Shown here in pieces: positions 49,962-58,727 of a stretch of 64,000 bases of DNA. Position 1 is the stretch's first letter; the number at the start of each line of letters is the position of its first letter. A program made the translations under genes and the position numbers. A model generated the notes under the pieces. That model searched no databases and had not been told where the DNA came from. It saw nothing but the letters and a program-made list of their open reading frames with translations. Origin of the DNA: Streptomyces sp. YIM 121038 (GTDB taxonomy: Bacteria; Actinomycetota; Actinomycetes; Streptomycetales; Streptomycetaceae); the NCBI RefSeq assembly GCF_006088715.1, contig NZ_CP030771.1, positions 6,157,501 through 6,221,500 on the forward strand, read 5' to 3'.

Positions 49962-50435
49962 GTGTTCAACGACATCGGCGTATTCGAGATAGTGACGCTG
50001 GTCATCCTCGCTGTACTCATCTTCGGCCCGGACAAGCTGCCCAAGTTCATTCAGGACGCCTCCCGGACCATCCGTAAGATCCGCCAGTTCTCGGACAGTG
50101 CGAAGCAGGACATACGGGACGAACTCGGACCGGAGTTCAAGGACTTCGAGTTCGACGACCTGAACCCGAAGAAGTTCATCCGCAAGCAGATGGAGCGGGA
50201 CGACCTCGGGCTCAAGGAAATCCGCAACGGCTTCGACCTGCGCAAGGAAATGGCCGAAGTGGCCGACTCCGTGCACGGGCGCGAGAGCGAGTCCGGCCAA
50301 GACCGCGCGGACGGCGCGAGCCGCTCCGGCACGTCCACGGCCTCGGCGAACGGCAGCGGCCGGATCGACATGGAGAAGCGCCCCGCCAAGCCCGCGGCCG
50401 ACGACCACCCGCCCTTCGACGCCGACGCGACCTGA
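49962..50435 (+). CDS. tatB: Sec-independent protein translocase subunit TatB
   Basis: A 157-aa Tat subunit. VFNDIGVFEIVTLVILAVLIFGPDKLP is the TatA/B membrane helix plus the conserved F-G-P hinge. An amphipathic helix (FIQDASRTIRKIRQFSDSAKQ) and a long charged tail follow. The Glu in the membrane helix (GVFEIV) is the mark of TatB, not TatA. GTG 49962 lies eight bases after AAGGAG. It sits next to the sigma/anti-sigma/HtrA genes as in mycobacteria (Rv1224). No other tat gene is in the window. Confidence 0.93.
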   Translation: MFNDIGVFEIVTLVILAVLIFGPDKLPKFIQDASRTIRKIRQFSDSAKQDIRDELGPEFKDFEFDDLNPKKFIRKQMERDDLGLKEIRNGFDLRKEMAEVADSVHGRESESGQDRADGASRSGTSTASANGSGRIDMEKRPAKPAADDHPPFDADAT

Positions 50436-50642
50436 GCGCACCCGCGTGCGCCATCCGGCGCCACGCGTGCGCCGTCCGGTGCGCCGTGGTGCCCGCGGTC
50501 ATGGCCTTCCGGCCACCCGTCCGCCGACTCCTTTGGCGGCTTCCGGAATCGGTGTGGCTATCCTGCCTTGTTGTCCGGCGTGAGGACGCCCGAGGGGGGC
50601 GGGCCGCTCCGGACCGACGACAGCGAGGAGGCGGCCGGGTAC

Positions 50643-51317
50643 ATGGAGACGACAAGTCGGGTAGGCGCTCAGGCGTCAGCCGCGGACGGTACCGCGTCGC
50701 AAGCGGTGCCCTCCGCCCGGCGTACGGTCGACGGCTACCTGCTGGCGCCCTTCCCCTGGTACGGCCTGGACGAGGCCTTCACGGGACCGCGCTGGCTGAT
50801 GCAGGTCGGCACCGCGGCGGACGGCGCCGTGGAGCACGGTTCGATCGGCCACGGCGACGAGCCCTCGGTCCGCGCCGAGGGCGGCCTCGGCAACGGGGAC
50901 AGGGAGCGGTTCGCGGTCGTGGTGACCGTCGCCGCCAACCCGGTGCGGCGCAGCGCCGACGGCACGGGCGTCCTGGAGGCCACCTCGGTGTCCTCCGCGG
51001 CCTGGCTCGCCGGGGTCGGGCTGCTGTCCTACACCTGGCCCGGGCAGATGGACCACAGCCTGCGGGACGACTGGCTGGACCAGCAGACGGAGACGGCGTG
51101 GGTCCTCGCGGACGACCTCGACGGCTCCGACTGGTCGTCCCTCTCCCTGCCGGTGGACGGGGTCCCGACCTCGTTCCACTACCGGGAGTCCGAGTACGGC
51201 TGGGTCCTCGCCGGGTCCACCCAGGAGGGGGTGCATCTGGGGGCGTACGGGCGCGGGATGAGCGCGTACGGCCTCGGCTTCTCGGTGGTCAAGGACATCG
51301 CCGCCTACGCGAAGTAG
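50643..51317 (+). CDS. Conserved hypothetical protein, actinobacterial
   Basis: A 224-aa soluble protein from ATG 50643, behind GAGGAGG (50625-50631). It has a hydrophilic N-terminus and then a beta-rich domain (TVDGYLLAPFPWYGLDEAFTGP, RWLMQVGTAADGAVEHGS, RFAVVVTVAANPVRRSADGTG), rich in Trp and Ser (SSAAWLAGVGLLSYTW). No catalytic motif or membrane segment is clear. It lies between tatB and mrp, and a large terminator follows. Function unknown. Confidence 0.82.
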   Translation: METTSRVGAQASAADGTASQAVPSARRTVDGYLLAPFPWYGLDEAFTGPRWLMQVGTAADGAVEHGSIGHGDEPSVRAEGGLGNGDRERFAVVVTVAANPVRRSADGTGVLEATSVSSAAWLAGVGLLSYTWPGQMDHSLRDDWLDQQTETAWVLADDLDGSDWSSLSLPVDGVPTSFHYRESEYGWVLAGSTQEGVHLGAYGRGMSAYGLGFSVVKDIAAYAK

Positions 51318-51332
51318 CCCTCCGGGCAGGTA

Positions 51333-51377
51333 CGCGGGAAGGGGCGCCGCTCGCGATGGGCGGCGCCCCTTCCCGCG
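51333..51377. terminator. Bidirectional terminator
   Basis: Perfect 18-bp arms (CGCGGGAAGGGGCGCCGC and complement) with a 9-base loop, between the convergent 50643 gene and mrp. Confidence 0.9.
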
Positions 51378-51390
51378 CGGGTGCGCTCGT

Positions 51391-51426
51391 CGGCCTCCGG
51401 CCTCGTCCTCACACGCCGGACGGGCT
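51391..51426. repeat. Dispersed intergenic repeat, copy 2
   Basis: Identical over 36 bases to 5132-5167, 46 kb away. It lies between the terminator and the end of mrp. Confidence 0.85.
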
Positions 51427-51455
51427 CGATGCCCCGTCCGTTCCCGGGCTTCGCG

Positions 51456-52589
51456 TCAGAACTTGTTGCGCGGCGTGATGCCCAGGGACAGGCCGGACAG
51501 GCCGCGCTGGCGGCCGCCGAGCTTGCCCGCGATCGTGCGCAGCGCGCTGCCCGCCGGGGACTCGGGGTCGGAGAGGACCACCGGCCTGCCCTCGTCGCCG
51601 CCCTCGCGCAGGCGCACGTCGATGGGGATGGAGCCGAGCACCGGCACCGTCGCGCCGGTCGTCTTCGTGAGGCCCTCGGCGACCCGCTGGCCGCCGCCCG
51701 TGCCGAAGACGTCGACCATCTCGCCGCAGTGCGGGCAGGGCAGCCCGGACATGTTCTCGACCACGCCGACGATCTTCTGGTGGGTCTGGACGGCGATGGA
51801 GCCCGCGCGCTCGGCGACCTCGGCCGCCGCCTGCTGGGGCGTGGTGACGACCAGGATCTCGGCGTTCGGCACCAGCTGGGCGACGGAGATCGCGATGTCG
51901 CCGGTGCCCGGCGGCAGGTCCATCAGGAGCACGTCCAGATCGCCCCAGAAGACGTCCGCGAGGAACTGCTGGAGCGCGCGGTGCAGCATCGGGCCGCGCC
52001 ACACCACCGGCGCGTTGCCCGGCGTGAACATGCCGATGGAGATGACCTTCACGCCGTTCGCCGACGGCGGCATGATCATGTTCTCGACCTGGGTGGGGCG
52101 GCCGTCCGCGCCGAGCATGCGCGGCACCGAGTGGCCGTAGATGTCGGCGTCGACCACGCCGACCTTGAGGCCGTCGGCTGCCATCGCCGCCGCGAGGTTC
52201 ACCGTCACGGACGACTTGCCGACGCCGCCCTTGCCGGAGGCGACCGCGTACACACGGGTCAGGGAGCCGGGCTTGGCGAAGGGCACCTCGCGCTCGGCCT
52301 GGCCGCCGCGCAGCGCCGTCGCGAGCTCCTTGCGCTGCTCGTCGCTCATCACGTCGAGCGTCACGTCGACCCGTGTGACGCCCTCGACGCGGGCGACGGC
52401 GTCCGTCACGTTCTTCGTGATCGTGTCCCGCATCGGGCAGCCGGAGACCGTCAGATACACCGCGACCGCGACCGCGCCGTCCGCGCCGATGTCCACGGAC
52501 TTGACCATCCCCAGTTCGGTGATGGGCCGCTGGATCTCGGGGTCGTTCACCGTCGCCAGCGCTTCGCGCACCGCGTCTTCCGTAACCAT
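51456..52589 (-). CDS. mrp: Mrp/NBP35-type iron-sulfur cluster carrier ATPase
   Basis: A 377-aa P-loop protein. The N-terminal MIP18/DUF59 domain (about 1-90: ALATVNDPEIQRPITELGMV, LTVSGCPMRDTI) precedes the deviant Walker A SGKGGVGKSSV, VVDADIYGHSVPRML and LPPGTGDIA. The Cys pair CPHC in ENMSGLPCPHCGE is the site that holds a transferable Fe-S cluster at the dimer interface. The corresponding mycobacterial gene is Rv1229c. ATG 52589. Confidence 0.94.
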   Translation of the reverse strand: MVTEDAVREALATVNDPEIQRPITELGMVKSVDIGADGAVAVAVYLTVSGCPMRDTITKNVTDAVARVEGVTRVDVTLDVMSDEQRKELATALRGGQAEREVPFAKPGSLTRVYAVASGKGGVGKSSVTVNLAAAMAADGLKVGVVDADIYGHSVPRMLGADGRPTQVENMIMPPSANGVKVISIGMFTPGNAPVVWRGPMLHRALQQFLADVFWGDLDVLLMDLPPGTGDIAISVAQLVPNAEILVVTTPQQAAAEVAERAGSIAVQTHQKIVGVVENMSGLPCPHCGEMVDVFGTGGGQRVAEGLTKTTGATVPVLGSIPIDVRLREGGDEGRPVVLSDPESPAGSALRTIAGKLGGRQRGLSGLSLGITPRNKF

Positions 52590-52633
52590 GTACTCGATGG
52601 TACGGCTCCCGGTAGGGGGGTTCGGAAGGCCCG

Positions 52634-53230
52634 TCAGCGGTCGCCTACGTCACGTGCCCGGGCGGCCTCGGGCGGGAATACCGGACGCTGCTCCTCCAGC
52701 TCCTTGACCAGGTCCTGGAGTTCGGAGCGGAGCCAGTCACGGGTGGCGACCTCGCCGAGGCCCATGCGCAGCGAGGCCAGCTCGCGCGTCAGGTACTCGG
52801 TGTCGGCGATGGAGCGCTCGTTCTGCCTGCGGTCCTGCTCGTGGGTGACGCGGTCGCGGTCGTCCTGGCGGTTCTGCGCGAGCAGGATCAGCGGGGCCGC
52901 GTAGGAGGCCTGGAGCGAGAGCATCAGGGTCAGGAAGATGAAGGGGTAGTTGTCGAAGCGCAGGCTCTCGGGGGCGGAGACGTTCCAGACCACCCACATG
53001 ATGATGACGACCGTCATCCAGACGATGAACCGGCCGGTGCCGAGGAAGCGCGCGATCCGCTCCGAGAGCCGCCCGAAGGCCTCGGGGTCGTAGTCCGGAA
53101 GGAGTTTGCGGCGCCGCGCACGGGGCTGGTCGAGGCGGAACCGGGGCCGGGTCTCCGGCCGGGGCTCGCGCCGCTCCTCGCGCGCCTCGCGCTCGCGCCC
53201 GCCGACGCGTCCCTGCCGTTCACGCGCCAT
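52634..53230 (-). CDS. DUF1003 membrane protein
   Basis: A 198-aa protein. A basic Arg/Glu-rich tail of about 45 residues is followed by two helices (FIVWMTVVIIMWVVWNV and YPFIFLTLMLSLQASYAAPLIL) and a cytoplasmic helix with QNRQDDRDRVTHEQDRRQNE, the DUF1003 signature. Its start overlaps the end of the MgtE-N/CBS gene by 11 bases, so they are co-translated. In mycobacteria the same pair occurs near mrp. Function unknown; the link to divalent cations is inferred from its partner. Confidence 0.9.
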   Translation of the reverse strand: MARERQGRVGGREREAREERREPRPETRPRFRLDQPRARRRKLLPDYDPEAFGRLSERIARFLGTGRFIVWMTVVIIMWVVWNVSAPESLRFDNYPFIFLTLMLSLQASYAAPLILLAQNRQDDRDRVTHEQDRRQNERSIADTEYLTRELASLRMGLGEVATRDWLRSELQDLVKELEEQRPVFPPEAARARDVGDR

Positions 53231-54494
53231 GGCCGGCCTCCTCCTGGAGGTGGAACTCCGTCTCGCGCCAGTCCTCGGGCAGCATGTGGTCCAGTACGTC
53301 GTCGACGGTGACGGCTCCGAGGAGCGCGCCCCCCTCGTCGACCACGGGCGCCGCCACCATGTCGTACGCGGCGAAGAAGCCCGCGACGACCGGCAGCTGG
53401 TCCTCCGGCGAGAGGGGCCGCAGATCGTCGTCGAGGATCGAGCCGACGAGCGTGTAGGGCGGGTCGCGCAGGAGCCGCTGGAAGTGCACGGTGCCCAGGT
53501 ACTTGCCGGTCGGGGTCTCGTCCGGCGGGCGGCACACGTACACCTGCGCGGCGAGGGCGGGCGAGAGGTCCTCCTGCCGCACCCGGGCGAGGGCGTCGGC
53601 GACCGTGGCGTCCGGGCGGAGCACGATCGGCTCGGTCGTCATCAGACCGCCCGCCGTGCGCTCCTCGTACGCCATCAGGCGCCGTACGTCGGCCGCGTCG
53701 TCCGGCTGCATCAGGGTCAGCAGGCGTTCCTTGTCGTCCTCGGGGAGCTCGGCGAGCAGGTCGGCCGCGTCGTCGGGGTCCATGGCCTCCAGGACGTCGG
53801 CGGCGCGCTCCTCCTTGAGCTTGCCGAGGATCTCGATCTGGTCGTCCTCCGGGAGCTCTTCGAGGACGTCGGCGAGCCGGTCGTCGTCGAGGGCGGCGGC
53901 CACCTCGGCGCGGCGCTTGGCGGAGAGGTGGTGCAGGACGTTGGCGAGGTCGGCGGGGCGCAGCTGCTCGAAGGTGGCGAGCAGGTTCTCGGCGCCCTGC
54001 CCGTGCTCCTCCAGGGAGAAGCCGTCCACGGCGGACCAGTCGACGGTCAGCGTCTCGCCCTTGCGCCGGAAGGCGCCCTCCTTGCCCTTGCGGACGAAGA
54101 CCCGGTCGACCTCCCAGTCGCGGCGGGCCGGGAGCTGGCGCACGGACACGTCGAGGACGGTGACCTCCTCGCCGGTCTCCACCAGGCGCACGCGCCGGTC
54201 GAGCATCTCGCCGAGCACGAGGCGCTCGGTGGGGCGCTGCTCGAAGCGGCGCACGTTCAGGACGCCGGTGCTGATGACCTCGCCGGACTCGATGCCGGTC
54301 ACCCGGGTCATGGGCAGGAAGATGCGCCGGCGGGTCGCGAGCTCGACGACCAGGCCGAGCAGCCGGGGCGGCCTCCTGCCGACGCGGAGCATGACGACGA
54401 GGTCGCGCACGCGGCCCACCTGGTCGCCGTTCGGGTCGAAGACCGCGGTGCCGGACAGGTGCGAGACGAAGATCCGGGGCGCGCCTCCTGCCAT
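53220..54494 (-). CDS. Soluble PRC-barrel / MgtE-N / CBS protein
   Basis: A 424-aa protein made of the sensor parts of an MgtE magnesium channel, without the membrane channel. Residues 1-150 hold PRC-barrel-like strands (VFDPNGDQVGRVRDLVVML, VSVRQLPARRDWEVDRV). Residues about 165-290 are the MgtE-N superhelix (AAALDDDRLADVLEELPEDD, VLEAMDPDDAADLLAELPED, acidic and Mg-binding in MgtE). Residues 300-415 are a CBS pair (AGGLMTTEPIVLRPDATVADAL, PVVDEGGALLGAVTVDDVLDHM). It could act as a Mg or nucleotide sensor for another protein, with DUF1003 as the first candidate. Confidence 0.92.
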   Translation of the reverse strand: MAGGAPRIFVSHLSGTAVFDPNGDQVGRVRDLVVMLRVGRRPPRLLGLVVELATRRRIFLPMTRVTGIESGEVISTGVLNVRRFEQRPTERLVLGEMLDRRVRLVETGEEVTVLDVSVRQLPARRDWEVDRVFVRKGKEGAFRRKGETLTVDWSAVDGFSLEEHGQGAENLLATFEQLRPADLANVLHHLSAKRRAEVAAALDDDRLADVLEELPEDDQIEILGKLKEERAADVLEAMDPDDAADLLAELPEDDKERLLTLMQPDDAADVRRLMAYEERTAGGLMTTEPIVLRPDATVADALARVRQEDLSPALAAQVYVCRPPDETPTGKYLGTVHFQRLLRDPPYTLVGSILDDDLRPLSPEDQLPVVAGFFAAYDMVAAPVVDEGGALLGAVTVDDVLDHMLPEDWRETEFHLQEEAGHGA

Positions 54495-54723
54495 GTGCCG
54501 CGCCTTTCTCGGGGTGCGTCAGGGAACCGTTTCGGCGGTATGTGCCCTATGCCGGTGATACGGGGTTCAGGCTAGCCCGTACCCCGCGCATATGCCCTGG
54601 TGAGCGGTCCGGACGGACTGGCTCCGAGGGGTGTGGGAGACACCGGTACGCTGCGGTACGCCCGGCCGTCCAGGCGTACGGCCGTGGCCGCAGACGACGT
54701 CCGCACGAGAGGCAGCCCCACCT

Positions 54724-55494
54724 GTGACTGCGATGCGACCGGCTCCCCGATTCCGAAGGTCCGCGCTGCTCGGCGCGGTGTGTGCGGGGCTCGTGGTGGG
54801 CGGTGCGGGGCTGACGGCGTGCGGCGGTGGCGGGGAGGATCCGGACCAGGGCACGAACGGCGTCGGCAAGCTCTCCGCGGCCAGGATCCAGAGCAAGGCC
54901 CGGCAGGCCGCCGAGGCGGCACCCGCCGTGCGGCTGTCCGGCAGCGTGGTCACCAAGGGCCACACGTACAAGCTCGACATGCGGCTCACGGCCAACGGCG
55001 GGACGGGCACGGTGACGTCCAAGGGGCAGATGTTCGAGCTGCTCCGCGTCGGCGAGAACCTCTTCCTGAAGGCGGACTCGGCCTTCTGGGCGCACGAGGG
55101 CGAGGACGGCGGCTCCCCGGGCGCGGACAGCTCGGCGGCGGCCAAGCTCGACGGCAAGTACGTGAAGGTGCCCCAGGGCGACCCGGCCTACCGCAGGCTC
55201 AGCGGGTTCACCGACAAGGACGTGCTGCTCGACGGCACCCTCGCGCTGCACGGCACGCTGGCCAAGGGCGAGCGCGGCGGCTCCGGCAGCAAGCGCTACA
55301 TCAGGATCAGCGGCGACGAGGGCGCGGGCGGCACCCTGGAGGTGTCCCTCGACGGCAAGCCGTACCCGCTGACCCTGCGGCGCGCGGGCGGCGCGGGCAC
55401 GCTGCGGCTCAGCGAGTGGAACCAGGCCGTCCCGCTGAAGGAGCCGGGCCTGAACGAGACGGTGGACTACGGCAAGCAGCTGCCCACGTCGTAG
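54724..55494 (+). CDS. LppX/LprG-like lipoprotein
   Basis: A 256-aa lipoprotein from GTG 54724 (ATG 54733 also possible). The signal peptide MRPAPRFRRSALLGAVCAGL and lipobox LTAC place the lipidated Cys at residue 33. The mature part (RIQSKARQAAEAAPAVRLSGSV.., GTGTVTSKGQMFELLRVGENLF..) matches the half-barrel lipid-binding fold (LppX_LprAFG) by pattern. Similar proteins carry lipids or sense the envelope. It is divergent from the MgtE-N/CBS gene and has no linked partner. Confidence 0.82.
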   Translation: MTAMRPAPRFRRSALLGAVCAGLVVGGAGLTACGGGGEDPDQGTNGVGKLSAARIQSKARQAAEAAPAVRLSGSVVTKGHTYKLDMRLTANGGTGTVTSKGQMFELLRVGENLFLKADSAFWAHEGEDGGSPGADSSAAAKLDGKYVKVPQGDPAYRRLSGFTDKDVLLDGTLALHGTLAKGERGGSGSKRYIRISGDEGAGGTLEVSLDGKPYPLTLRRAGGAGTLRLSEWNQAVPLKEPGLNETVDYGKQLPTS

Positions 55495-55501
55495 CCGCCG
55501 C

Positions 55502-56017
55502 TCAGCGCCGCTTCCTCCCCCTGCCCAGGAGCAGCTTCGGCAGCGCCTGGGGCATGGGCCTGCGGGTCGTCGCGGGCGTCGGCAGCGGCGGGGCCGCCAG
55601 TGAGCCGCCCGGGGGCTCCAGGTCCGCCTCGCGCGGCGTGAGGCGCAGCACGCGGCACTCGGCCGCCCAGCGCTCGACGACGCGCTCGCCGTCGGGGGCG
55701 TTCAGCCGCTTGCCCTTCAGCTCGGCCACCGCCGCCTCCCACTCCTCGGTGCGCGGCGCGAGCTCCGTGACCGTGGCCGTCCAGGACAGGAGGCGGCCGC
55801 CCTTGTCCTTGCTGCGCACGGTCACCTCGGCGGTGGCGCCGTCGGCGAGGTGCGGCAGGGGCTGCTCGCCGGGGCCGTCGCCCACGAGGTGCGCCGCGCC
55901 GTCGAGCCAGACGTGCCACAGGGCGCGGGCGGGACCCGCGCCGCGCACCCAGATCAGGCCGGACTTCTTGGTGGCCTCTTCGATCAGGGCGCGCCCGAAC
56001 AGGGTGTCAGCGGTCAT
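55502..56017 (-). CDS. Hypothetical protein, possible split-barrel fold
   Basis: A 171-aa protein. The N-terminal 110 residues (KKSGLIWVRGAGPARALWHVWL, GAAHLVGDGPGEQPLPHL, AEVTVRSKDKGGRLLSWTATV) read like six beta strands, resembling flavin/F420-binding split-barrel proteins by pattern only. The C-terminal 60 residues are Pro/Arg-rich and disordered, ending GRGRKRR. It ends eight bases from the lipoprotein gene (convergent) and lies upstream of corA on another frame. I would not assign a function. Confidence 0.75.
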   Translation of the reverse strand: MTADTLFGRALIEEATKKSGLIWVRGAGPARALWHVWLDGAAHLVGDGPGEQPLPHLADGATAEVTVRSKDKGGRLLSWTATVTELAPRTEEWEAAVAELKGKRLNAPDGERVVERWAAECRVLRLTPREADLEPPGGSLAAPPLPTPATTRRPMPQALPKLLLGRGRKRR

Positions 56018-56058
56018 GACGGCAGCTTAGCCAGCGGCCCCGCGGCCGGGGCCCCCGC

Positions 56059-57174
56059 TCACAGCCAGCCGTTGCGCTTCAGGGTGCGGTGGATCGAGTA
56101 GCAGGCCGTCGCGATCAGGCCGAGGACCATCGGGTAGCCGAAGCGCCAGTGCAGTTCGGGCATGTGGTCGAAGTTCATGCCGTAGACGCCGCACACGGCC
56201 GTGGGGACGGCGATGATGGCCGCCCAGGACGTGATCTTGCGCATGTCCTCGTTCTGCGCGACGGCGGCCTGCGCGAGGTTGGCCTGGAGGATCGAGTTGA
56301 GCAGCTCGTCGAAGCCGAGCACCTGCTCCTGGACGCGGGCGAGGTGGTCGGCGACGTCGCGGAAGTACTTCTGGATGTCGGGGTCGACGAGCCGCATGGG
56401 GCGCTCGCTGAGCAGCTGCATCGGGCGCAGCAGCGGCTGCACGGCCCGCTTGAACTCCAGGACCTCGCGCTTGAGCTGGTAGATCCGCCCGGCGTCGACG
56501 CCGCGCGAGCCGCCCTTGCCGGTGGCCGCGAAGACCTCGTTCTCGACGTCGTCGATGTCGACCTGCATCGCGTCGGCGACCGCCAGATAGCCGTCGACGA
56601 CGTGGTCGGCGATGGTGTGCAGGACCGCCGACGGGCCCTTGGCGAGCAGTTCGGGCTCGTCCTGGAGGCGGCGGCGCAGCGCGCGCAGCGAGCCGTGGCC
56701 GCCGTGCCGGACGGTGATGAAGAAGTCCCGGCCGGTGAAGCACATGACCTCGCCGGTCTCCACCACCTCGCTGGTGGCGGTCAGCTCGGCGTGCTCCACG
56801 TAGTGGATGGTCTTGAAGACCGTGAACAGCGTGTCGTCGTAGCGCTCCAGCTTGGGCCGCTGGTGGGCGTGGACGGCGTCCTCGACGGCCAGCGGGTGCA
56901 GCCCGAACTCGGCGGCGATGCCCGCGAATTCGGCCTCCGTCGGCTCGTGCAGGCCGATCCAGGCGAAGCCGCCGTCGCGGCGGACCTGGAGCATCGCCTC
57001 GTGCGGGGTGAGGGTCTCGTCGCAGGACACGCGGCGGCCGTCGCGGTAGACCGCGCAGTCGACGACGGCGGACGCGGCACGGGGATCGCGGGTCGCGTCG
57101 TACGAGCTGTAGGCGCCGCTGTCCTTGCGCAGGGAGGGACGGACCGCGGCGCGCAGGTCACGGATCATCGACAT
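56059..57174 (-). CDS. corA: CorA-family magnesium/cobalt channel
   Basis: A 371-aa channel. A long cytoplasmic domain rich in Asp/Glu (HPLAVEDAVHAHQRPKLERYDD, DIDDVENEVFA) precedes the long stalk helix and two C-terminal membrane helices. The selectivity motif GMN lies in VCGVYGMNFDHMPELHW. The C-terminus TLKRNGWL is basic, as usual. ATG 57174 is behind AAGGAG; the open frame continues upstream but without family similarity. The gene is near the MgtE-N/CBS gene, suggesting a metal-homeostasis neighbourhood. Confidence 0.95.
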   Translation of the reverse strand: MSMIRDLRAAVRPSLRKDSGAYSSYDATRDPRAASAVVDCAVYRDGRRVSCDETLTPHEAMLQVRRDGGFAWIGLHEPTEAEFAGIAAEFGLHPLAVEDAVHAHQRPKLERYDDTLFTVFKTIHYVEHAELTATSEVVETGEVMCFTGRDFFITVRHGGHGSLRALRRRLQDEPELLAKGPSAVLHTIADHVVDGYLAVADAMQVDIDDVENEVFAATGKGGSRGVDAGRIYQLKREVLEFKRAVQPLLRPMQLLSERPMRLVDPDIQKYFRDVADHLARVQEQVLGFDELLNSILQANLAQAAVAQNEDMRKITSWAAIIAVPTAVCGVYGMNFDHMPELHWRFGYPMVLGLIATACYSIHRTLKRNGWL

Positions 57175-57677
57175 GGGCAGGCTCCTTCGACGAAAGGGCC
57201 GCCTGCGGCGGGTGGAACTGCCCGGAATGGGGACGTCCGGCTGTGTTGGGAGGCACGTCCACAAAGCGGGGAGCACCGCACCGTCGCGGAGGCAGCAACG
57301 CTACTGATGCAGATCAGGTGAAACGCGGTGCTCTTCCGTCGTGCGGGGCACAGGCCGGTCGGGGCCGAGGAGTTCGTGAAGTGCCGGGCGCACGGCCGCA
57401 GCGTCGTTGCTGCGGGAGGTCAGCGGGCGGAAGAGCGAGTGGTACTGCACGGTCGACTTCGATCCACTGCAGCCCCACCTCCTCCGGCCGGTCCCCCGTA
57501 GGGGAGTTCCCAGGCGCACGCGGGCGCCGTCCGTCGAGTGCGGACCCGAGGGCCCTGAGGTCCGGGCTTGAGAGCGACGCTTCTGCGTGCCGCCCGGGCC
57601 AGCAGCCAACAGTATCAGCCGACCGGTGCGCCAAACCCCCACCTTTACCCATCACTGACGAGTTCTATGCTCACGGC
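57175..57677. other. 503-bp gap between corA and the SUFU-domain gene
   Basis: No convincing gene. It contains CTGAT-GCAG-ATCAG (57304-57317), an AT-richer end at 57600-57670, and TATGCT (57666-57671) six bases before the next ATG. Open frames on both strands of about 110 codons lack a ribosome site and recognisable domains. Confidence 0.5.
57666..57671 (+). promoter_or_regulatory. -10 element for a leaderless transcript
   Basis: TATGCT followed by six bases and ATG 57678, with no Shine-Dalgarno. Confidence 0.5.
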
Positions 57678-58268
57678 ATGGCTGATGTTCTTGCTCTGGT
57701 CGAGGCCCGGTTGCGCGACGGCCTGGGCGAACCGGACGCGCGCGCGGCGGTGACGTTCCTCGGTACGGACCGCGTCGAGGTGTTGCGCTTTCCGGCCGAA
57801 AGCACGGGGGTCGTGCGGTACGCCACCCTCGGCATGTCCGCCCAGCCGATGGCCGACCCCACGGCCGTCCTCGCGGACCCGGTGAAGGGCCCGCGCGCGG
57901 AGCTGGTCCTCTCCGTGCGGGGCGGCGTCGCCGACACCGACAAGGTGCTCAGGCCGCTGGCCGTGCTCGCCGCGTCACCGCAGGTCGAAGGCGTCGTGGT
58001 GGCTCCCGGCAGCTCGCTGGACGTGGGCGAGCCGCTGTGGCCGGGCGCGCCCTTCACCTCGGTCCTCGTCGCCGAGCCCGGCGGCCTGGTGGCGGATCTG
58101 GAGCTGGCCGAGCCGATGGAGCCCGTACGGTTCCTGCCGCTGCTCCCGATGACGCCGAACGAGGCGGCCTGGAAGCGGGTGCACGGCGCGCAGGCCCTCC
58201 AGGAGCGCTGGCTGAGCAAGGGCACGGACCTGCGCGATCCGCTGCGCGCGGGCGTCGCCCTGGACTGA
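57678..58268 (+). CDS. Suppressor-of-fused (SUFU) domain protein
   Basis: A 196-aa protein in which most residues form one SUFU-like domain: EVLRFPAESTGVVRYATLGMS, PRAELVLSVRGGVADTDKVL and a C-terminal VRFLPLLPMTPNEAAWKRVHG. SUFU was named for an animal signalling protein. Bacterial members are common, often linked to toxin immunity, but without a toxin neighbour that role is not supported here. ATG 57678 is probably leaderless. Confidence 0.85.
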   Translation: MADVLALVEARLRDGLGEPDARAAVTFLGTDRVEVLRFPAESTGVVRYATLGMSAQPMADPTAVLADPVKGPRAELVLSVRGGVADTDKVLRPLAVLAASPQVEGVVVAPGSSLDVGEPLWPGAPFTSVLVAEPGGLVADLELAEPMEPVRFLPLLPMTPNEAAWKRVHGAQALQERWLSKGTDLRDPLRAGVALD

Positions 58269-58727
58269 GGGGGCCGGCGCCGGGCCGACGGGCCGTGGCT
58301 TCCGGGTCGTGTGCGTCCAGGGGGGGCTGTATCGGGGTCGCGCATGGGGGCCGTGTGCGTCCAGGGGGTGCGTATCGGGGCCACGCGTCCTGTCCGTGCG
58401 CGTCCAGGGGGCGCGTATCGGAGCCACGCGTCCGGGGCGTGTGCGTCCCTAGCGGGTGCGTACCCGTGCCGCGCGTCCGGGTCGCGTGCGTCTACGCTTC
58501 CGCGCCCGGCACACTCACTCTCCTGGGCCGTACGTCTCCCCGGCCCTGGACCACCGGCGCCCGTACCCCCACCGCCGTACGCCTGCGCCACCCCCGGCCG
58601 AAGGCGTACGCGGTCCCGCGCGGCCACGCCCCTCGCCCGGCCCTCCCGGTGCCCGCGCCGTGCGGTCGCACTCCGGACGGGTGATCGTCCTTGACGCGGC
58701 GTCCACCGGGGAGGACCGTGGGGCGCT
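58269..58727. other. 459-bp gap holding the 43-45-bp repeats
   Basis: After the repeats, 58496-58700 is GC-rich sequence without clear genes or strong stems. The ribosome site GGGAGGA (58708-58715) belongs to the next gene. Confidence 0.5.
58290..58495. repeat. Imperfect 43-45-bp tandem repeats
   Basis: Units start with GTGTGCGTCCAGGGGG or close forms at 58309, 58353, 58396 and 58439, giving lengths of 44, 43, 43 and 45, with a partial unit at each end. The unit length is not a multiple of three and changes, so it is not coding. Spacing and sequence do not fit CRISPR. Confidence 0.8.

Noticed and set aside
57301..57655. Two overlapping minus-strand frames of 113 codons between corA and the SUFU gene
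   Set aside because: No ribosome site, no domain, compositional shadow. A small gene cannot be excluded, but the evidence is too weak.
58290..58495. CRISPR-like array
   Set aside because: Units are contiguous and imperfect without unique spacers, the repeat is longer than usual, and no cas gene is in the window.
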